Of a DNA stretch of 64,000 nucleotides, positions 54,846 through 64,000 are shown in pieces (position 1 is the first letter of the stretch; each line of letters begins with the position of its first letter). A program made the translations under genes and the position numbers. Source of the DNA: Vibrio agarivorans (lineage in GTDB: Bacteria > Pseudomonadota > Gammaproteobacteria > Enterobacterales > Vibrionaceae); assembly GCF_030409635.1 (NCBI RefSeq), contig NZ_JAUFQF010000004.1, positions 2,762,241 through 2,826,240 on the forward strand. Reading direction: 5' to 3'. Under the pieces are notes generated by a model, which did not search any database, had not been told where the DNA came from, and saw only the letters and a list, made by a program, of their open reading frames with translations.

Positions 54846-57089
54846 ATGTATAAATTTTCTAAACCACTTTCGCTTGTAGCTGCCGCCTTGGTAGTTGCTG
54901 GTTGTAATAGCAGCAATGATGATACTCCACCACCATCAGGTGGGCTTCCAATTGAAGCGTGTAAGACTTATTCAAAGGTAGATGAAGTTATCGTTATGGA
55001 TAACAAAAAACACTACCTTCAAGAGCAAACAATCACCATTGGTGCAACTGGTGATATGCACGGTCGTATTTTTGCTTACGACTACGCTCTAGATGGTGTT
55101 GATAAAAATGCAGGTTTCACGAAGATTGCGACTCTACTAAACGAAGAGCGCGCAAAGTCAGAAAACATGTTGATGATCGACCTTGGTGATACCGTTCAAG
55201 GTAACTCTGCTGAATTATTCAACCAAGAGCCTACTCACCCTGTTGTAGAAACCATGAACTTCATGAACTACGACCTTTGGGTTCCAGGTAACCATGAATT
55301 CGATTTTGAGCGTGATTTTCTATTCCGCAGCCTTGAAGGCTTTGATGGCTCAATCATATCGTCGAATATCATCTGGGATCAGAATTCTGCAGCTTGTAAC
55401 ACAAAAGGAAAGGAAGTTCCTTTCCTTCCACCTTACCAAGTCTACGACTTCAACGGTGCAAAAGTCGCAATCGTTGGTCTAACACCATCTTGGGTTAAAG
55501 TATGGCAAGCAGCATCGCCGGAAAACTTCCGAGACCTCGACTTTAAAGACGAGTTCACTTCGGTAAGCAACGCGGTTGACGAAGTCATTGAAAAACACAA
55601 TCCAGATGTTGTAATTGGTGCTCTTCACTATGGTCGTAAAGAGAATGGCGATGGTGTTCACAAGATTGCCTCTAAATTAGCTGACAAATTTGACGTCATC
55701 TTCATGGGACATGAACACGCGCGCTTTATCGAACAAGTAGATAAAGACTCGGATTACACGCAACCTATGTTAGAAATTTCTGTAGATGGTGAAGCAGAGA
55801 TTGAAGACAAGGACATTTCTGAAGTTTACAACTCAGAAAATCGTAAAACCAAAGTAAAAGTCATCGAACCAGGCAACTGGGGCTGGGCTCTTGCTAAAGC
55901 GGAAATCGAGCTAGAGCGTGATGAAGACGGTCAATGGCAGATTGTCGACACTACACTCGCAAATATTAAAGTAGATGAAGTTGAAGAAGATGCTGCACTA
56001 CAAAACGAAATGCAGTGGGTTCATGACAAATCTGTAGCTGACGCAAATGAATTGATTGGTAAAGTTGAAGGTAACTTTACGAACTCTGCAAACGGCGGTG
56101 CCGACGAAGCTACTGGCGAAGAGCAAGTGTTAAACAATGATGGCCTTCGTCTTTACACGACTATTCACAACGCGAAACTAGCTGACGCTCCACTATCAGC
56201 CCTCATCAACGACATTCAAATCATGAATATCGAAGATAAAGGTCCAGAAGGTATTCAAGTTGATGTCTCTGCCGCGGCAATCTTCTCTGATGCCTCGAAC
56301 CTCTTTGACGGTCAAGAGTACAAGAAGAAAGACAGTGCAAACCTTTACATGTACGACAACGAGCTTGTTGCTGTATCAATTAAAGGCTCTCAGCTAAAAG
56401 ATTACATGGAATGGTCATACAGCTACTTTAATCAGTACGTTGAAGGTGACATCACTGTATCGTTCAACCCTGACATGCCAGCGTTCAACTATGATATCTT
56501 TGGTGGCTCAATCAAGTACGTAGTTGATCTAAGCAAACAAGGCCGCGTTGAAGACAGCGAAGGTAACAAGATTACTGACGGTGAACGTATTGAAATCACT
56601 GAAATCGCAGGCACTGATTTTGATAATGACGCGACTTACACTCTTGCAGTGAACGACTACCGTTACGGTACAACTATGTTAGCTAAAGGTTGGATCACCG
56701 AAGACGACAACCTATGGCAATCAACTAACGAACCTGTTTATGCAGTTCGTGACATGCTAACAGAATATGTTGAAATAAACGGTACATTAGACCGCAAAGA
56801 GTTTGACTACCAAAACTGGTATATCAAGCAATACGGTATCGTTGCAGCGGACGGCACAATTACTGAACAAGGTTCAATGATTGATACTCGTGAAGGTGAA
56901 GGCCAAACACTATGGGGTGAGCTTCAGAACAAACAAATCTGTGTCCTACGTGCTGAAGCTGGTGCTCGTGCATCAATTCACAAATCGGTGAACATTAACG
57001 ATAGTTCAACTTACTTCACGAACCCACTGTTTGGTTCGGCTGAAGATGATGAGCTATACCAAGGTTGTATTTACGCTAACCAGCCGTAA
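54846..57089 (+). CDS. 5'-nucleotidase/UDP-sugar-hydrolase-type lipoprotein
   Basis: A 747-residue lipoprotein with the lipobox VVAGC (residues 15-19 region) followed by a Ser/Asp/Pro linker. The metallophosphatase domain has GDMHGR (near 67-72), GDTVQGN, GNHEFDF (near 148) and GHEHARF (near 288). The C-terminal 5'-nucleotidase domain covers about residues 420-700. It should release phosphate or nucleoside at the outer membrane. The longer TTG frame from 54768 lacks a signal and is not used. Confidence 0.9.
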   Translation: MYKFSKPLSLVAAALVVAGCNSSNDDTPPPSGGLPIEACKTYSKVDEVIVMDNKKHYLQEQTITIGATGDMHGRIFAYDYALDGVDKNAGFTKIATLLNEERAKSENMLMIDLGDTVQGNSAELFNQEPTHPVVETMNFMNYDLWVPGNHEFDFERDFLFRSLEGFDGSIISSNIIWDQNSAACNTKGKEVPFLPPYQVYDFNGAKVAIVGLTPSWVKVWQAASPENFRDLDFKDEFTSVSNAVDEVIEKHNPDVVIGALHYGRKENGDGVHKIASKLADKFDVIFMGHEHARFIEQVDKDSDYTQPMLEISVDGEAEIEDKDISEVYNSENRKTKVKVIEPGNWGWALAKAEIELERDEDGQWQIVDTTLANIKVDEVEEDAALQNEMQWVHDKSVADANELIGKVEGNFTNSANGGADEATGEEQVLNNDGLRLYTTIHNAKLADAPLSALINDIQIMNIEDKGPEGIQVDVSAAAIFSDASNLFDGQEYKKKDSANLYMYDNELVAVSIKGSQLKDYMEWSYSYFNQYVEGDITVSFNPDMPAFNYDIFGGSIKYVVDLSKQGRVEDSEGNKITDGERIEITEIAGTDFDNDATYTLAVNDYRYGTTMLAKGWITEDDNLWQSTNEPVYAVRDMLTEYVEINGTLDRKEFDYQNWYIKQYGIVAADGTITEQGSMIDTREGEGQTLWGELQNKQICVLRAEAGARASIHKSVNINDSSTYFTNPLFGSAEDDELYQGCIYANQP

Positions 57090-57118
57090 TAACTGAATAG
57101 CTAAGTAGTACTTTTACC

Positions 57119-57148
57119 AAGCCTCTCAACACGAGAGGCTTTTTTATT
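57119..57148 (+). terminator. Terminator after the nucleotidase
   Basis: A 9-bp stem (57119-57127 with 57133-57141) with a 5-nt loop and a T run. Confidence 0.9.
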
Positions 57149-57287
57149 TCCTTCAAACATTACATCTACAGCTATTCGTCACAAACAACAGTGATCCTTA
57201 CCCATTCTCTGTGACATAAACCAAAGCACTTACATCTACAAAAAGGCATTATGGCTTTCTGACCTATAGTTTGCTCAAGGAAGACCA

Positions 57288-58556
57288 ATGAAAGACGAAA
57301 CCCTCTCCATCCATTTCGGGTACGAAACAGACCCAACAACAAAATCGGTCGCTACCCCAATCTATCAAACGGTTGCGTACGAATTTGATAATGCTCAGCA
57401 TGGCGCTGATTTGTTCAATTTGGAAGTACCGGGAAACATCTATACTCGCATCATGAATCCAACCAATGATGTGTTAGAGAAGCGGATGGCGGCGCTGGAA
57501 GGAGGGATCGCGGGTCTTGTAGTGAGTGCAGGTAGCGCAGCGATAAACTATGCGATTTTGACCCTTGCGCAAGCAGGCGACAATATCGTATCGACACCTC
57601 AACTCTATGGTGGAACCTATACACTATTTGCCCACATGCTGCCTAACCAAGGCATTGAAGTGCGCTTTGCGAAAGATGACAAACCAGAGAGCCTAGCAGA
57701 GCTTATTGATGATAATACCAAGGCAGTTTATTGCGAGAGTATCGGCAACCCTGCGGGTAACATTGTTGATATAGAGAAAATTGCCAAGCAAGCCCATGCG
57801 CTCGGTGTTCCGGTGATTGTCGATAACACGGTCGCCACGCCCGCACTGTGTAAGCCTATCGAATTTGGCGCGGATATTGTGGTTCACTCACTGACAAAGT
57901 ATGTCGGTGGCCACGGTACGACACTTGGGGGGATCATCATTGATTCTGGTAAGTTCCCTTGGGCCGACCATAAAGAGCGCTTCCCGGTATTCAACATTCC
58001 AGAGCCTTCCTATCATGGGGTGATATATGCCGAAGCGTTTGGCGAAGCAGCCTTTATTGGTCGAGCTAGAACGGTTCCACTGCGCAATACCGGGGCGGCG
58101 CTGTCACCGATGAACTCCTTTATGCTGTTACAAGGGCTAGAGACCTTATCTCTGCGCATGGAGCGCCACACAGAAAACGCATTGAAGGTTGCGCATTATC
58201 TGCAAAATCACGACAAAGTGAGTTGGGTAAGTTATGCCGGATTACCTGACTCTCAATACTACCCACTTGCAGAAAAGTATATGGGGGGTAAGCCTTCTGC
58301 CATTCTTTCTTTTGGCTTAAAAGATGGCTATGAGGCAGGGGTCAAATTCTATGATGCTCTGCAGATTTTTAAGCGATTAGTCAATATTGGTGATGCCAAA
58401 TCTCTTGCTTGCCACCCAGCATCGACCACTCACCGTCAGTTAAGTGAAGAGGAGCAAGCGCAAGCAGGTGTCGCACCAGAGATGATTCGTCTATCGGTGG
58501 GAATAGAACATATTGACGACATTTTGCATGACCTTGAACAAGCGCTAAATGCATAA
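57288..58556 (+). CDS. metY: O-acetylhomoserine sulfhydrylase (MetY type)
   Basis: A 422-residue Cys/Met-metabolism PLP enzyme. SGSLTKYVGGHGTTLGG-type residues include the PLP Lys near 204 (SLTKYVGGHG). Its length, TPIYQTVAYEFD start and SRLVNIGDAKSL-like end (KRLVNIGDAKSLACHP) mark the O-acetylhomoserine group rather than MetB. It makes homocysteine from O-acetylhomoserine and sulfide. AAGGAAG precedes the ATG. No MetJ box or SAM riboswitch was found. Confidence 0.92.
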   Translation: MKDETLSIHFGYETDPTTKSVATPIYQTVAYEFDNAQHGADLFNLEVPGNIYTRIMNPTNDVLEKRMAALEGGIAGLVVSAGSAAINYAILTLAQAGDNIVSTPQLYGGTYTLFAHMLPNQGIEVRFAKDDKPESLAELIDDNTKAVYCESIGNPAGNIVDIEKIAKQAHALGVPVIVDNTVATPALCKPIEFGADIVVHSLTKYVGGHGTTLGGIIIDSGKFPWADHKERFPVFNIPEPSYHGVIYAEAFGEAAFIGRARTVPLRNTGAALSPMNSFMLLQGLETLSLRMERHTENALKVAHYLQNHDKVSWVSYAGLPDSQYYPLAEKYMGGKPSAILSFGLKDGYEAGVKFYDALQIFKRLVNIGDAKSLACHPASTTHRQLSEEEQAQAGVAPEMIRLSVGIEHIDDILHDLEQALNA

Positions 58557-58618
58557 CGTTTTTTTAGAGCATGATATTACGTTTGAGCCCCGATTAACGG
58601 GGCTCAATACATTAGAAA

Positions 58619-59149
58619 CTACAACATGGTCAACGCCAGTTTTGCCAAATTATAAGCATCAACATATCCAGAGTGCTGTCGCCCTTCCCAATCAATACCT
58701 TTGGCTTCTTGAGCCGCTTTATGGCCAATGCGCTTATCTTTAAGGCGGTTTTGAATACGGTATAGCGTAGCGAGATTAATAAACTCTTTGAATGGCAGTT
58801 CGATGCCCTTTTGTTGGCACTCTTTCTTTAAAATGAGATCATCTCGTCCCCAAGAGGCGTAAATCTTATTCGCGCCACCAAAGTTCTTCACCACAGACTG
58901 CAAAACCGCTTCGAGAGGTCGACCTTGCTTCTCAATTTTCCTTGGTGTGATACCGGTCAGCTCTACGCAAAACAGCGACACTTCGTCTTTTTCAGGCTTG
59001 ACATAGTACTGAGCGCGCTTCACCACTTCTTGCTTTACCAAGTCAATCTCAGCCAAGCCAATCTCGATGATCTCTCCTGTTGTGCCGACACCATCTTGGT
59101 TCCAGCAACACATTTCTAGATCAAAACAGACGATTCGATTGTGGTTCAT
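58619..59149 (-). CDS. DEDDh 3'-5' exonuclease, KapD/ERI-like
   Basis: A 176-residue exonuclease. Exo I is CFDLEMCCW (near residues 7-15), and the HSGYVDA segment near the end has the His-x4-Asp of Exo III. ERI-like enzymes trim RNA 3' ends. ATG 59149 is preferred; a TTG 42 bases earlier adds a basic leader. Confidence 0.8.
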   Translation of the reverse strand: MNHNRIVCFDLEMCCWNQDGVGTTGEIIEIGLAEIDLVKQEVVKRAQYYVKPEKDEVSLFCVELTGITPRKIEKQGRPLEAVLQSVVKNFGGANKIYASWGRDDLILKKECQQKGIELPFKEFINLATLYRIQNRLKDKRIGHKAAQEAKGIDWEGRQHSGYVDAYNLAKLALTML

Positions 59150-59402
59150 TCTATGATTTCTCTTTCTATTACCTGTGACGAAACGCTGCAAAGTCTACCT
59201 GAGCTATCAAAAAAGATCGAATCTGCACAGTTGTTCGCTCATATTTGCGCCTTATATTGATTAAATCCAAGGCAATAGAGCAAAAACCCTCCACTTGTTT
59301 ACGCTTTTATGAAGGATTATTACTTGAATATGCTACTATTCGTCACAAAATTAAGTCATGAAACCGCGCAAATACGGCGCACTCATAACAAGAGTATTGA
59401 TT

Positions 59403-60035
59403 ATGAATTTTGATTTACAAATGATTCCTCAAACGTTCGACATGCTGCACGCTGGCCTTACGGCTTCGAGCGTTTTGCTACTTCTTATCGCTGTTTCTCG
59501 CAAATCGAAAGTCATCGAGAAAGTGGTTGAAAAACCGGTTGAGAAAATTGTCGAAGTTGAAAAGCCGGTAGAGAAGATCGTTGAAGTTGAAAAAGTCGTT
59601 GAAGTTGAAAAGGTCATCGAAAAAGTGGTTGAAGTTGAGTCTAAGCTCGCAACAGCCTCTACCGACTCTGCTATGCAGCTTCTCTCTATCATGCAGCAGG
59701 AAGCGCGCCTAATCGACTTCCTAAAAGAAGACCTGACGTCATTCTCTGACGAAGAGGTCGGCGCAGCAGCTCGCGTTATTCATACCGGAGGTCAAAAAGT
59801 ATTGGCTGAGTATGTCACGCTTGAGCACATCCGCAATGAAGATGAAGAGACACGCATCACTGTTGAGGAGGGTTTTAACCCTCAGCAAGTTCGCCTAACA
59901 GGTAACGTAACGGGCTCAGCACCGTTTAACGGTACATTAGTTCATAAAGGTTGGAAAGCCTCTGCAATGAACCTACCTAAACTGGCTGAAAACTACGATG
60001 CGTCAGTGATTGCACCTGCTGAGGTTGAGCTGTAA
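59403..60035 (+). CDS. DUF2760 membrane protein with VEK-repeat stalk
   Basis: A 210-residue protein. A transmembrane segment (LTASSVLLLLIAV, about residues 18-30) is followed by a highly repeated charged stretch (VEKxVEKIVEVEK, residues 35-77), probably a coiled-coil stalk, and a C-terminal DUF2760 domain of about 120 residues. Start at ATG 59403; an earlier in-frame start is 59358. Its stop overlaps the Hsp70 gene (TAATG), so they are coupled, and it probably tethers the Hsp70 to the membrane. Confidence 0.85.
   Translation: MNFDLQMIPQTFDMLHAGLTASSVLLLLIAVSRKSKVIEKVVEKPVEKIVEVEKPVEKIVEVEKVVEVEKVIEKVVEVESKLATASTDSAMQLLSIMQQEARLIDFLKEDLTSFSDEEVGAAARVIHTGGQKVLAEYVTLEHIRNEDEETRITVEEGFNPQQVRLTGNVTGSAPFNGTLVHKGWKASAMNLPKLAENYDASVIAPAEVEL
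59511..59640 (+). repeat. In-gene VEK codon repeat
   Basis: Short direct repeats of gttgaaaaa/gtcgaagtt type encode the VEK stalk of the DUF2760 protein. Copy number may vary between strains. Confidence 0.7.
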
Positions 60036-61948
60036 TGGAAGAGATGAACACACAACACCCTAAATTCAGTGTCGGTATCGACTTGGGAACAACGCACTGT
60101 GTGCTTTCTTACATCGATACTACGGATGAAGAGGCACGTGTTAGCGTCATGCCAGTGCCTCAGTTGACCGCACCCGGCAATGTTGAGTCTCGTGAGCAGT
60201 TAGGCTCGTTCCTATACCAGCCACACGAGCACGAAATGAACCCAGCTTCACGTGTACTGCCTTGGACGACAGAACCAACAGCGCTTGTCGGTGCCATCGC
60301 TCGTAACCTTGGCTCAAAAACACCTATTCGCCTGATTGCCAGTGCGAAATCTTGGCTTTGTCATGGCGGTGTTAATCGTCGTGATGCGTTCCTACCAGCG
60401 GGCAGCCCTGAAGAAGTGGAGAAAGTCTCCCCTCTACGTGCAACTGAGCTCTATCTTGAGCACTTGAAACAAGCATGGGATCACGCCAACCCAAGTAACC
60501 CGCTTGCAGAGCAAGATGTCACGATTACTGTCCCTGCCTCATTCGATCCTGCTGCACGCGATCTTACTGCAGAAGCAGCTCGTAACGTTGGCCTTGTTCA
60601 CCTAACTCTTCTTGAGGAGCCACAAGCCGCGCTTTATAACTGGATTGACAACAGTAACGACAGCTGGCGTGACCAAGTCACTGTGGGTGACATCGTTCTG
60701 GTTGTCGATGTCGGTGGTGGTACGACCGACCTGTCACTGGTCGAAGTCACCGAAGATGAGGGCAACTTAACTCTCAACCGTATCGCGGTTGGTGAGCATA
60801 TCCTGCTGGGTGGTGACAATATGGATCTTGCTCTAGCGTATCGTCTAAAGATGAAACTGGCGCAAGAAGGCAAAGAGCTACAACCTTGGCAAGTTCAAGC
60901 GATGACTCACGCTTGTCGCGATGCGAAAGAAGCCTTACTCAATGATGCTGAGCTACAAGCAGTGCCGATTGTTGTCCCCAGCCGTGGTTCAAAACTCCTT
61001 GGTGCGACTCTAAAAACTGAATTGACTCAGCAGGAAGTTCAACAAACGCTGGTTGATGGTTTCTTCCCTAAAGTCGCGATCACAGAGCACCCAGTACAAA
61101 AATCGCGTGGCGCACTAACACAGATGGGTCTGCCGTATGCACAAGACGCGGGAATTACTCGCCATATTGCGGCTTTCCTTGCAAAGCAAGCGAATGCCCA
61201 AGGTGGTGATGCGCCTGCTCAAGAGCACAACCCATTTGCGGGTATGCCTGGTATGCCGGGAATGGAGCAAGCATCGACGACTGATTTCATTAAGCCAACG
61301 GTTATTCTTTTCAATGGTGGTGTGCTGAAATCTGAACTGCTTGCGAATCGTCTACAAGAAACCATCAACGACTGGTTAATTGATGCTGAGGCTGAATCAG
61401 CAAAACGTCTTACCGGTGTAGACCTCGATCTTGCAGTCGCAAGTGGCGCGTCATACTACGGCTCAGTTCGCCGTGGCCAAGGGGTTCGTATTCGTGGCGG
61501 TATTGCTTCGGCATACTACGTCGGTATCGAAAGCGCGATGCCAGCGATTCCAGGCATGGCACCTCCTCTAGAAGCACTTTGCGTCGCGCCATTCGGCATG
61601 GAAGAAGGCTCAAGTGTCAATGTACCTAGCCAAGAGTTCGGCTTGGTTATTGGTCAGCCTGTTCACTTCCATTTCTTTGGTTCAACTGTACGCCGAGATG
61701 ATGAGGCAGGTACGCACCTTGATCACTGGGCACCGGAAGAGCTCGAGGAGCTACCAGAAATTCACGTGACCTTGTCCGTATCAGACGGTCGTAAAGAGGG
61801 CGAAGTAGTGCCAGTTACCCTCGCTTCACGAGTCACTGAGTTAGGTACGCTGTATCTAGAAGCCATTGCCTCTGACAACGGTCAGAAATGGCATGTCGAG
61901 TTTGATGTCCGCGAAGACAATCACTCTAGTGAAGAGCAAGCACTATAG
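60035..61948 (+). CDS. Hsp70-family protein 1
   Basis: A 637-residue divergent Hsp70. ATPase motifs include GIDLGTTHCVLSY (near residues 12-24) and VVDVGGGTTDLSL (near 222-234). A GMPGMPGM stretch near 400-410 is an unusual insertion. The C-terminal part is beta-rich like an Hsp70 substrate domain, but there is no EEVD tail and no helical lid as in DnaK. It overlaps the DUF2760 gene by one base. Client unknown; the J-protein at 6.7 kb is a possible but distant partner. Confidence 0.88.
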   Translation: MEEMNTQHPKFSVGIDLGTTHCVLSYIDTTDEEARVSVMPVPQLTAPGNVESREQLGSFLYQPHEHEMNPASRVLPWTTEPTALVGAIARNLGSKTPIRLIASAKSWLCHGGVNRRDAFLPAGSPEEVEKVSPLRATELYLEHLKQAWDHANPSNPLAEQDVTITVPASFDPAARDLTAEAARNVGLVHLTLLEEPQAALYNWIDNSNDSWRDQVTVGDIVLVVDVGGGTTDLSLVEVTEDEGNLTLNRIAVGEHILLGGDNMDLALAYRLKMKLAQEGKELQPWQVQAMTHACRDAKEALLNDAELQAVPIVVPSRGSKLLGATLKTELTQQEVQQTLVDGFFPKVAITEHPVQKSRGALTQMGLPYAQDAGITRHIAAFLAKQANAQGGDAPAQEHNPFAGMPGMPGMEQASTTDFIKPTVILFNGGVLKSELLANRLQETINDWLIDAEAESAKRLTGVDLDLAVASGASYYGSVRRGQGVRIRGGIASAYYVGIESAMPAIPGMAPPLEALCVAPFGMEEGSSVNVPSQEFGLVIGQPVHFHFFGSTVRRDDEAGTHLDHWAPEELEELPEIHVTLSVSDGRKEGEVVPVTLASRVTELGTLYLEAIASDNGQKWHVEFDVREDNHSSEEQAL

Positions 61949-61955
61949 AATATCC

Positions 61956-61981
61956 AACGGCACCTTTATGGTGCCGTTTTT
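61956..61981 (+). terminator. Terminator between the two Hsp70 genes
   Basis: A perfect 9-bp stem (61956-61964 with 61970-61978), 5-nt loop and short T run, 33 bases before the second Hsp70 start. It should limit expression of the second gene unless that gene has its own promoter. Confidence 0.8.
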
Positions 61982-62010
61982 AGAGAGATAAGAACAATAA
62001 GAGGCTACGC

Positions 62011-64000
62011 ATGGCATCTCCTCGTTTTTTAGTCGGCATCGACTTAGGTACGACCAACACCGTTGTCGCCTACTGCGAAATTTCTGAAGATCTACAACAA
62101 TCCCCTGTTACACTGTTTGAAGTTGATCAACTTATCGGTGCAGGAGAAGTAGTTCGTAAACCCCTCCTCCCCTCTTTCCGTTATCACCCAGCTCAAGGCC
62201 AAATCGCTGCCACTGACCTAACCCTACCTTGGGAGTCTCAGTCTGTTGAAGGTGACGCAGAGCAAGTCATCATCGGCGAGTGGGCAAGAGAGCTTGGGGC
62301 CAAAGTTGAAGGTCGCCAAGTCTCAAGCGCCAAGAGTTGGCTATCTCATCAAGGGGTAGACCGCAACTCTGAAATTTTACCTTGGGCCGGCGCTAATGAC
62401 GTGGAGAAGGTGTCTCCGGTTGTCGCAAGCGCGAGTTACTTGAACCACATTCGACAGGCATGGAACTACCGTAACCCAAGCAACAAGCTCGAAGATCAGG
62501 AGGTCGTGGTGACTGTCCCTGCTTCATTTGATGAAACCGCACGCCAACTGACACTAGAGGCAGCGAGGCTAGCGGGTCTCTCCTCGATTATGCTTCTCGA
62601 AGAGCCTCAAGCGGTATGCTACGACTGGTATGCTCGTCATCAAGACACGGCCGCTGACAAACTGAAAGATCTTCCGCTCATGTTGGTATGTGATGTAGGT
62701 GGTGGTACGACCGACTTGAGCTTGATTCAAGCGCAATATCATAACAACGAACTGAGCCTCGATCGAATCGGTGTGGGTGAGCACTTGATGCTCGGGGGGG
62801 ATAACCTTGATCTAGCTCTAGCTCATCTTGCTGAGCAGCGCTTTGATAATTCGAAAAAGCTCAACGCTTCAAGTCTGACCAAGCTCATCCAGCAAACTCG
62901 AGCGGCCAAAGAGCAGCTACTCTCAACCAAAGCTCCTGAAGAAATCAAAATCACGATGCTAGGAAGTGGCTCAAAACTGCTTGGTGGCACCAAAAGTATC
63001 GGACTGACGAAACAAGAAGTGCATCAAATTGCTCTTGATGGCTTCTTCCCAATGACTGACTTTTCCGCCATACCAGACAAACGCCGCAGTGCTGTGGTCG
63101 AGTTTGGTCTACCGTATGTCGCTGATCCTGCAGTCAGCAAGCACGTGGCTGAATTCTTAACCCAGCACCAGCAAGTGTCGTTGGCTGCACTAAACAGCAA
63201 TGAGGCAACCTCGGTCTCTGACTCTCAACCGGCAATACCGGTTGGTTTGCTGCTCAACGGTGGTGTCTTCAATAGTTCGCTGGTCACAGAGCGTGTCACA
63301 ACGCTGCTTGAACACTGGCGCGGAGCTCCGGTAACCGTCCTTGATAATCCACATCCAGACTGGTCTGTCGCCTTGGGCGCTGTTGCTTATGGTAAGGCGA
63401 GACGTGGTGCACAGCTTAAAATTGGTGGTGGTGCTGCGCGCTCCTATTTCCTTCACCTGCAAGAAAAGAACAGCATGGGTAAAGCGCTTTGCTTGCTGGC
63501 AAAGGGCACGGATGAAGGGCATGAAATTCGCCTCACTGGCCGTCGATTTGCGCTTACTTTAGGCGAGCCTGTCAGATTCAACTTATTAACCTCGACTCAT
63601 GATACCCTGAGCAATGAGACCAAAATACAAAATGGCTTGATCAGTGACATCGACCCTGACCTCTTCACGCCACTGCCGCCTTACATATCAACATTAGGTA
63701 GCCAAGGTATCGACCTTAAAGCCAACCAAAAAGAACGCGTTGAAGTACAACTCGCTTGCCAGTTGACAGAAGTCGGCACATTAAAAATGGAGTGTGTCAG
63801 CGTAGAGGATGACGCTCAGCGCTGGCAACTCGAATTTGAAGTCAGAAACCAAAAAGCCGACGATGATGACAAGGTGCAGCTTCACCCTAGACTCGCTGAA
63901 TGTCAGGAGATCGTCACACGCCTTTATAGCGGCAACAAAAAGAGCGCTGACACTAAAGAGATCAAAACACTAAGTAAAGATCTTGAGAAACGACTAGGAA
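62011..64000 (+). CDS. Hsp70-family protein 2, partial (runs off window)
   Basis: At least 663 residues and still open at the window end. ATPase motifs GIDLGTTNTVVAY (near 9-21) and CDVGGGTTDLSL (near 228-239) are intact. It is clearly a paralogue of Hsp70 protein 1 (matching order of SAKSWL, LPW, VEKVSPV and TVPASFD segments), so the pair arose by duplication. The start ATG follows GAGG. Confidence 0.88.
   Translation, partial: MASPRFLVGIDLGTTNTVVAYCEISEDLQQSPVTLFEVDQLIGAGEVVRKPLLPSFRYHPAQGQIAATDLTLPWESQSVEGDAEQVIIGEWARELGAKVEGRQVSSAKSWLSHQGVDRNSEILPWAGANDVEKVSPVVASASYLNHIRQAWNYRNPSNKLEDQEVVVTVPASFDETARQLTLEAARLAGLSSIMLLEEPQAVCYDWYARHQDTAADKLKDLPLMLVCDVGGGTTDLSLIQAQYHNNELSLDRIGVGEHLMLGGDNLDLALAHLAEQRFDNSKKLNASSLTKLIQQTRAAKEQLLSTKAPEEIKITMLGSGSKLLGGTKSIGLTKQEVHQIALDGFFPMTDFSAIPDKRRSAVVEFGLPYVADPAVSKHVAEFLTQHQQVSLAALNSNEATSVSDSQPAIPVGLLLNGGVFNSSLVTERVTTLLEHWRGAPVTVLDNPHPDWSVALGAVAYGKARRGAQLKIGGGAARSYFLHLQEKNSMGKALCLLAKGTDEGHEIRLTGRRFALTLGEPVRFNLLTSTHDTLSNETKIQNGLISDIDPDLFTPLPPYISTLGSQGIDLKANQKERVEVQLACQLTEVGTLKMECVSVEDDAQRWQLEFEVRNQKADDDDKVQLHPRLAECQEIVTRLYSGNKKSADTKEIKTLSKDLEKRLG

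Noticed and set aside
57159..57240. Two TTACATCTACA repeats upstream of metY, considered as MetJ boxes
   Set aside because: They do not match AGACGTCT and are not adjacent; chance or unknown.
59511..59640. Direct repeats considered as a CRISPR array
   Set aside because: They are in-frame VEK codons with no unique spacers.

Overview
The window is a 64 kb stretch of a gammaproteobacterial chromosome, almost certainly a Vibrio (large chromosome). The reasons are a split trpE/trpG with fused trpCF behind a Trp-codon leader, a LuxT-type TetR regulator, a GlyGly-CTERM trypsin-like protease, the neighbourhood of a VC1184-type PLP enzyme next to trxB-cydD-cydC, and several small families common in vibrios (DUF3334, DUF3010, DUF2760). 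The species cannot be fixed from the sequence. No rRNA, tRNA, CRISPR array, insertion sequence or prophage was seen.

Layout. 0.1-5 kb (minus strand): secreted serine protease and a YdiJ-type FAD/Fe-S D-2-hydroxyacid dehydrogenase. 5-8 kb (plus): a CheX-like DUF3334 protein, a DUF2786 protein tightly coupled to a membrane-anchored J-domain protein, and a small zinc-ribbon-like protein. 8.3-10.6 kb: a large secreted protein of unknown function with an EF-hand-like loop. 10.7-13.3 kb (minus): rluB, yciO, rnm. 13.35-20.4 kb (plus): the complete trp operon trpL-E-G-D-CF-B-A with TrpR operator, attenuator and final terminator. 20.6-25.7 kb: Omp85-type outer-membrane protein, DnaQ-like exonuclease, a FISUMP-domain protein, an AraC regulator and a GST. 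26-29.2 kb: an AT-rich, gene-poor stretch with a cold-shock protein gene followed by four tiny ORFs on the minus strand, a DUF3010 gene and a decayed coding fragment. 29.2-31.2 kb: permease, CxxC thioredoxin-fold protein and an ECF/SigZ-like sigma factor. 31.5-38.4 kb: rbgA, a CobW GTPase, luxT, a YfcZ-like protein, a leucine-rich-repeat-like exported protein, a PlsC-type acyltransferase, a cupin-like protein and a TetR regulator. 38.5-43.7 kb: an RND efflux operon with two adaptor lipoproteins. 43.9-47.4 kb (minus): a cytoplasmic GH13 enzyme, then an Fe(II)/2OG dioxygenase coupled to a class-V PLP enzyme that lacks the desulfurase cysteine. 47.8-52.4 kb (plus): trxB and cydDC. 52.4-59.2 kb: retropepsin-like protease, YibE/F protein, a 5'-nucleotidase lipoprotein with possible PurR and CRP sites, O-acetylhomoserine sulfhydrylase, and a DEDDh exonuclease. 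59.4-64 kb: a DUF2760 membrane protein with a VEK-repeat stalk and two tandem Hsp70-like proteins, the second cut by the window end.

Most of the window is ordinary core chromosome. The stretches most likely to hold undescribed biology are the DUF2760/Hsp70/Hsp70 cluster, the dioxygenase plus cysteine-less PLP enzyme pair, the four tiny ORFs behind the cold-shock gene, the permease/thioredoxin/sigma-factor operon, and the large secreted EF-hand-like protein at 8.3 kb. Functional calls rest on motif recognition alone; no database search was run.
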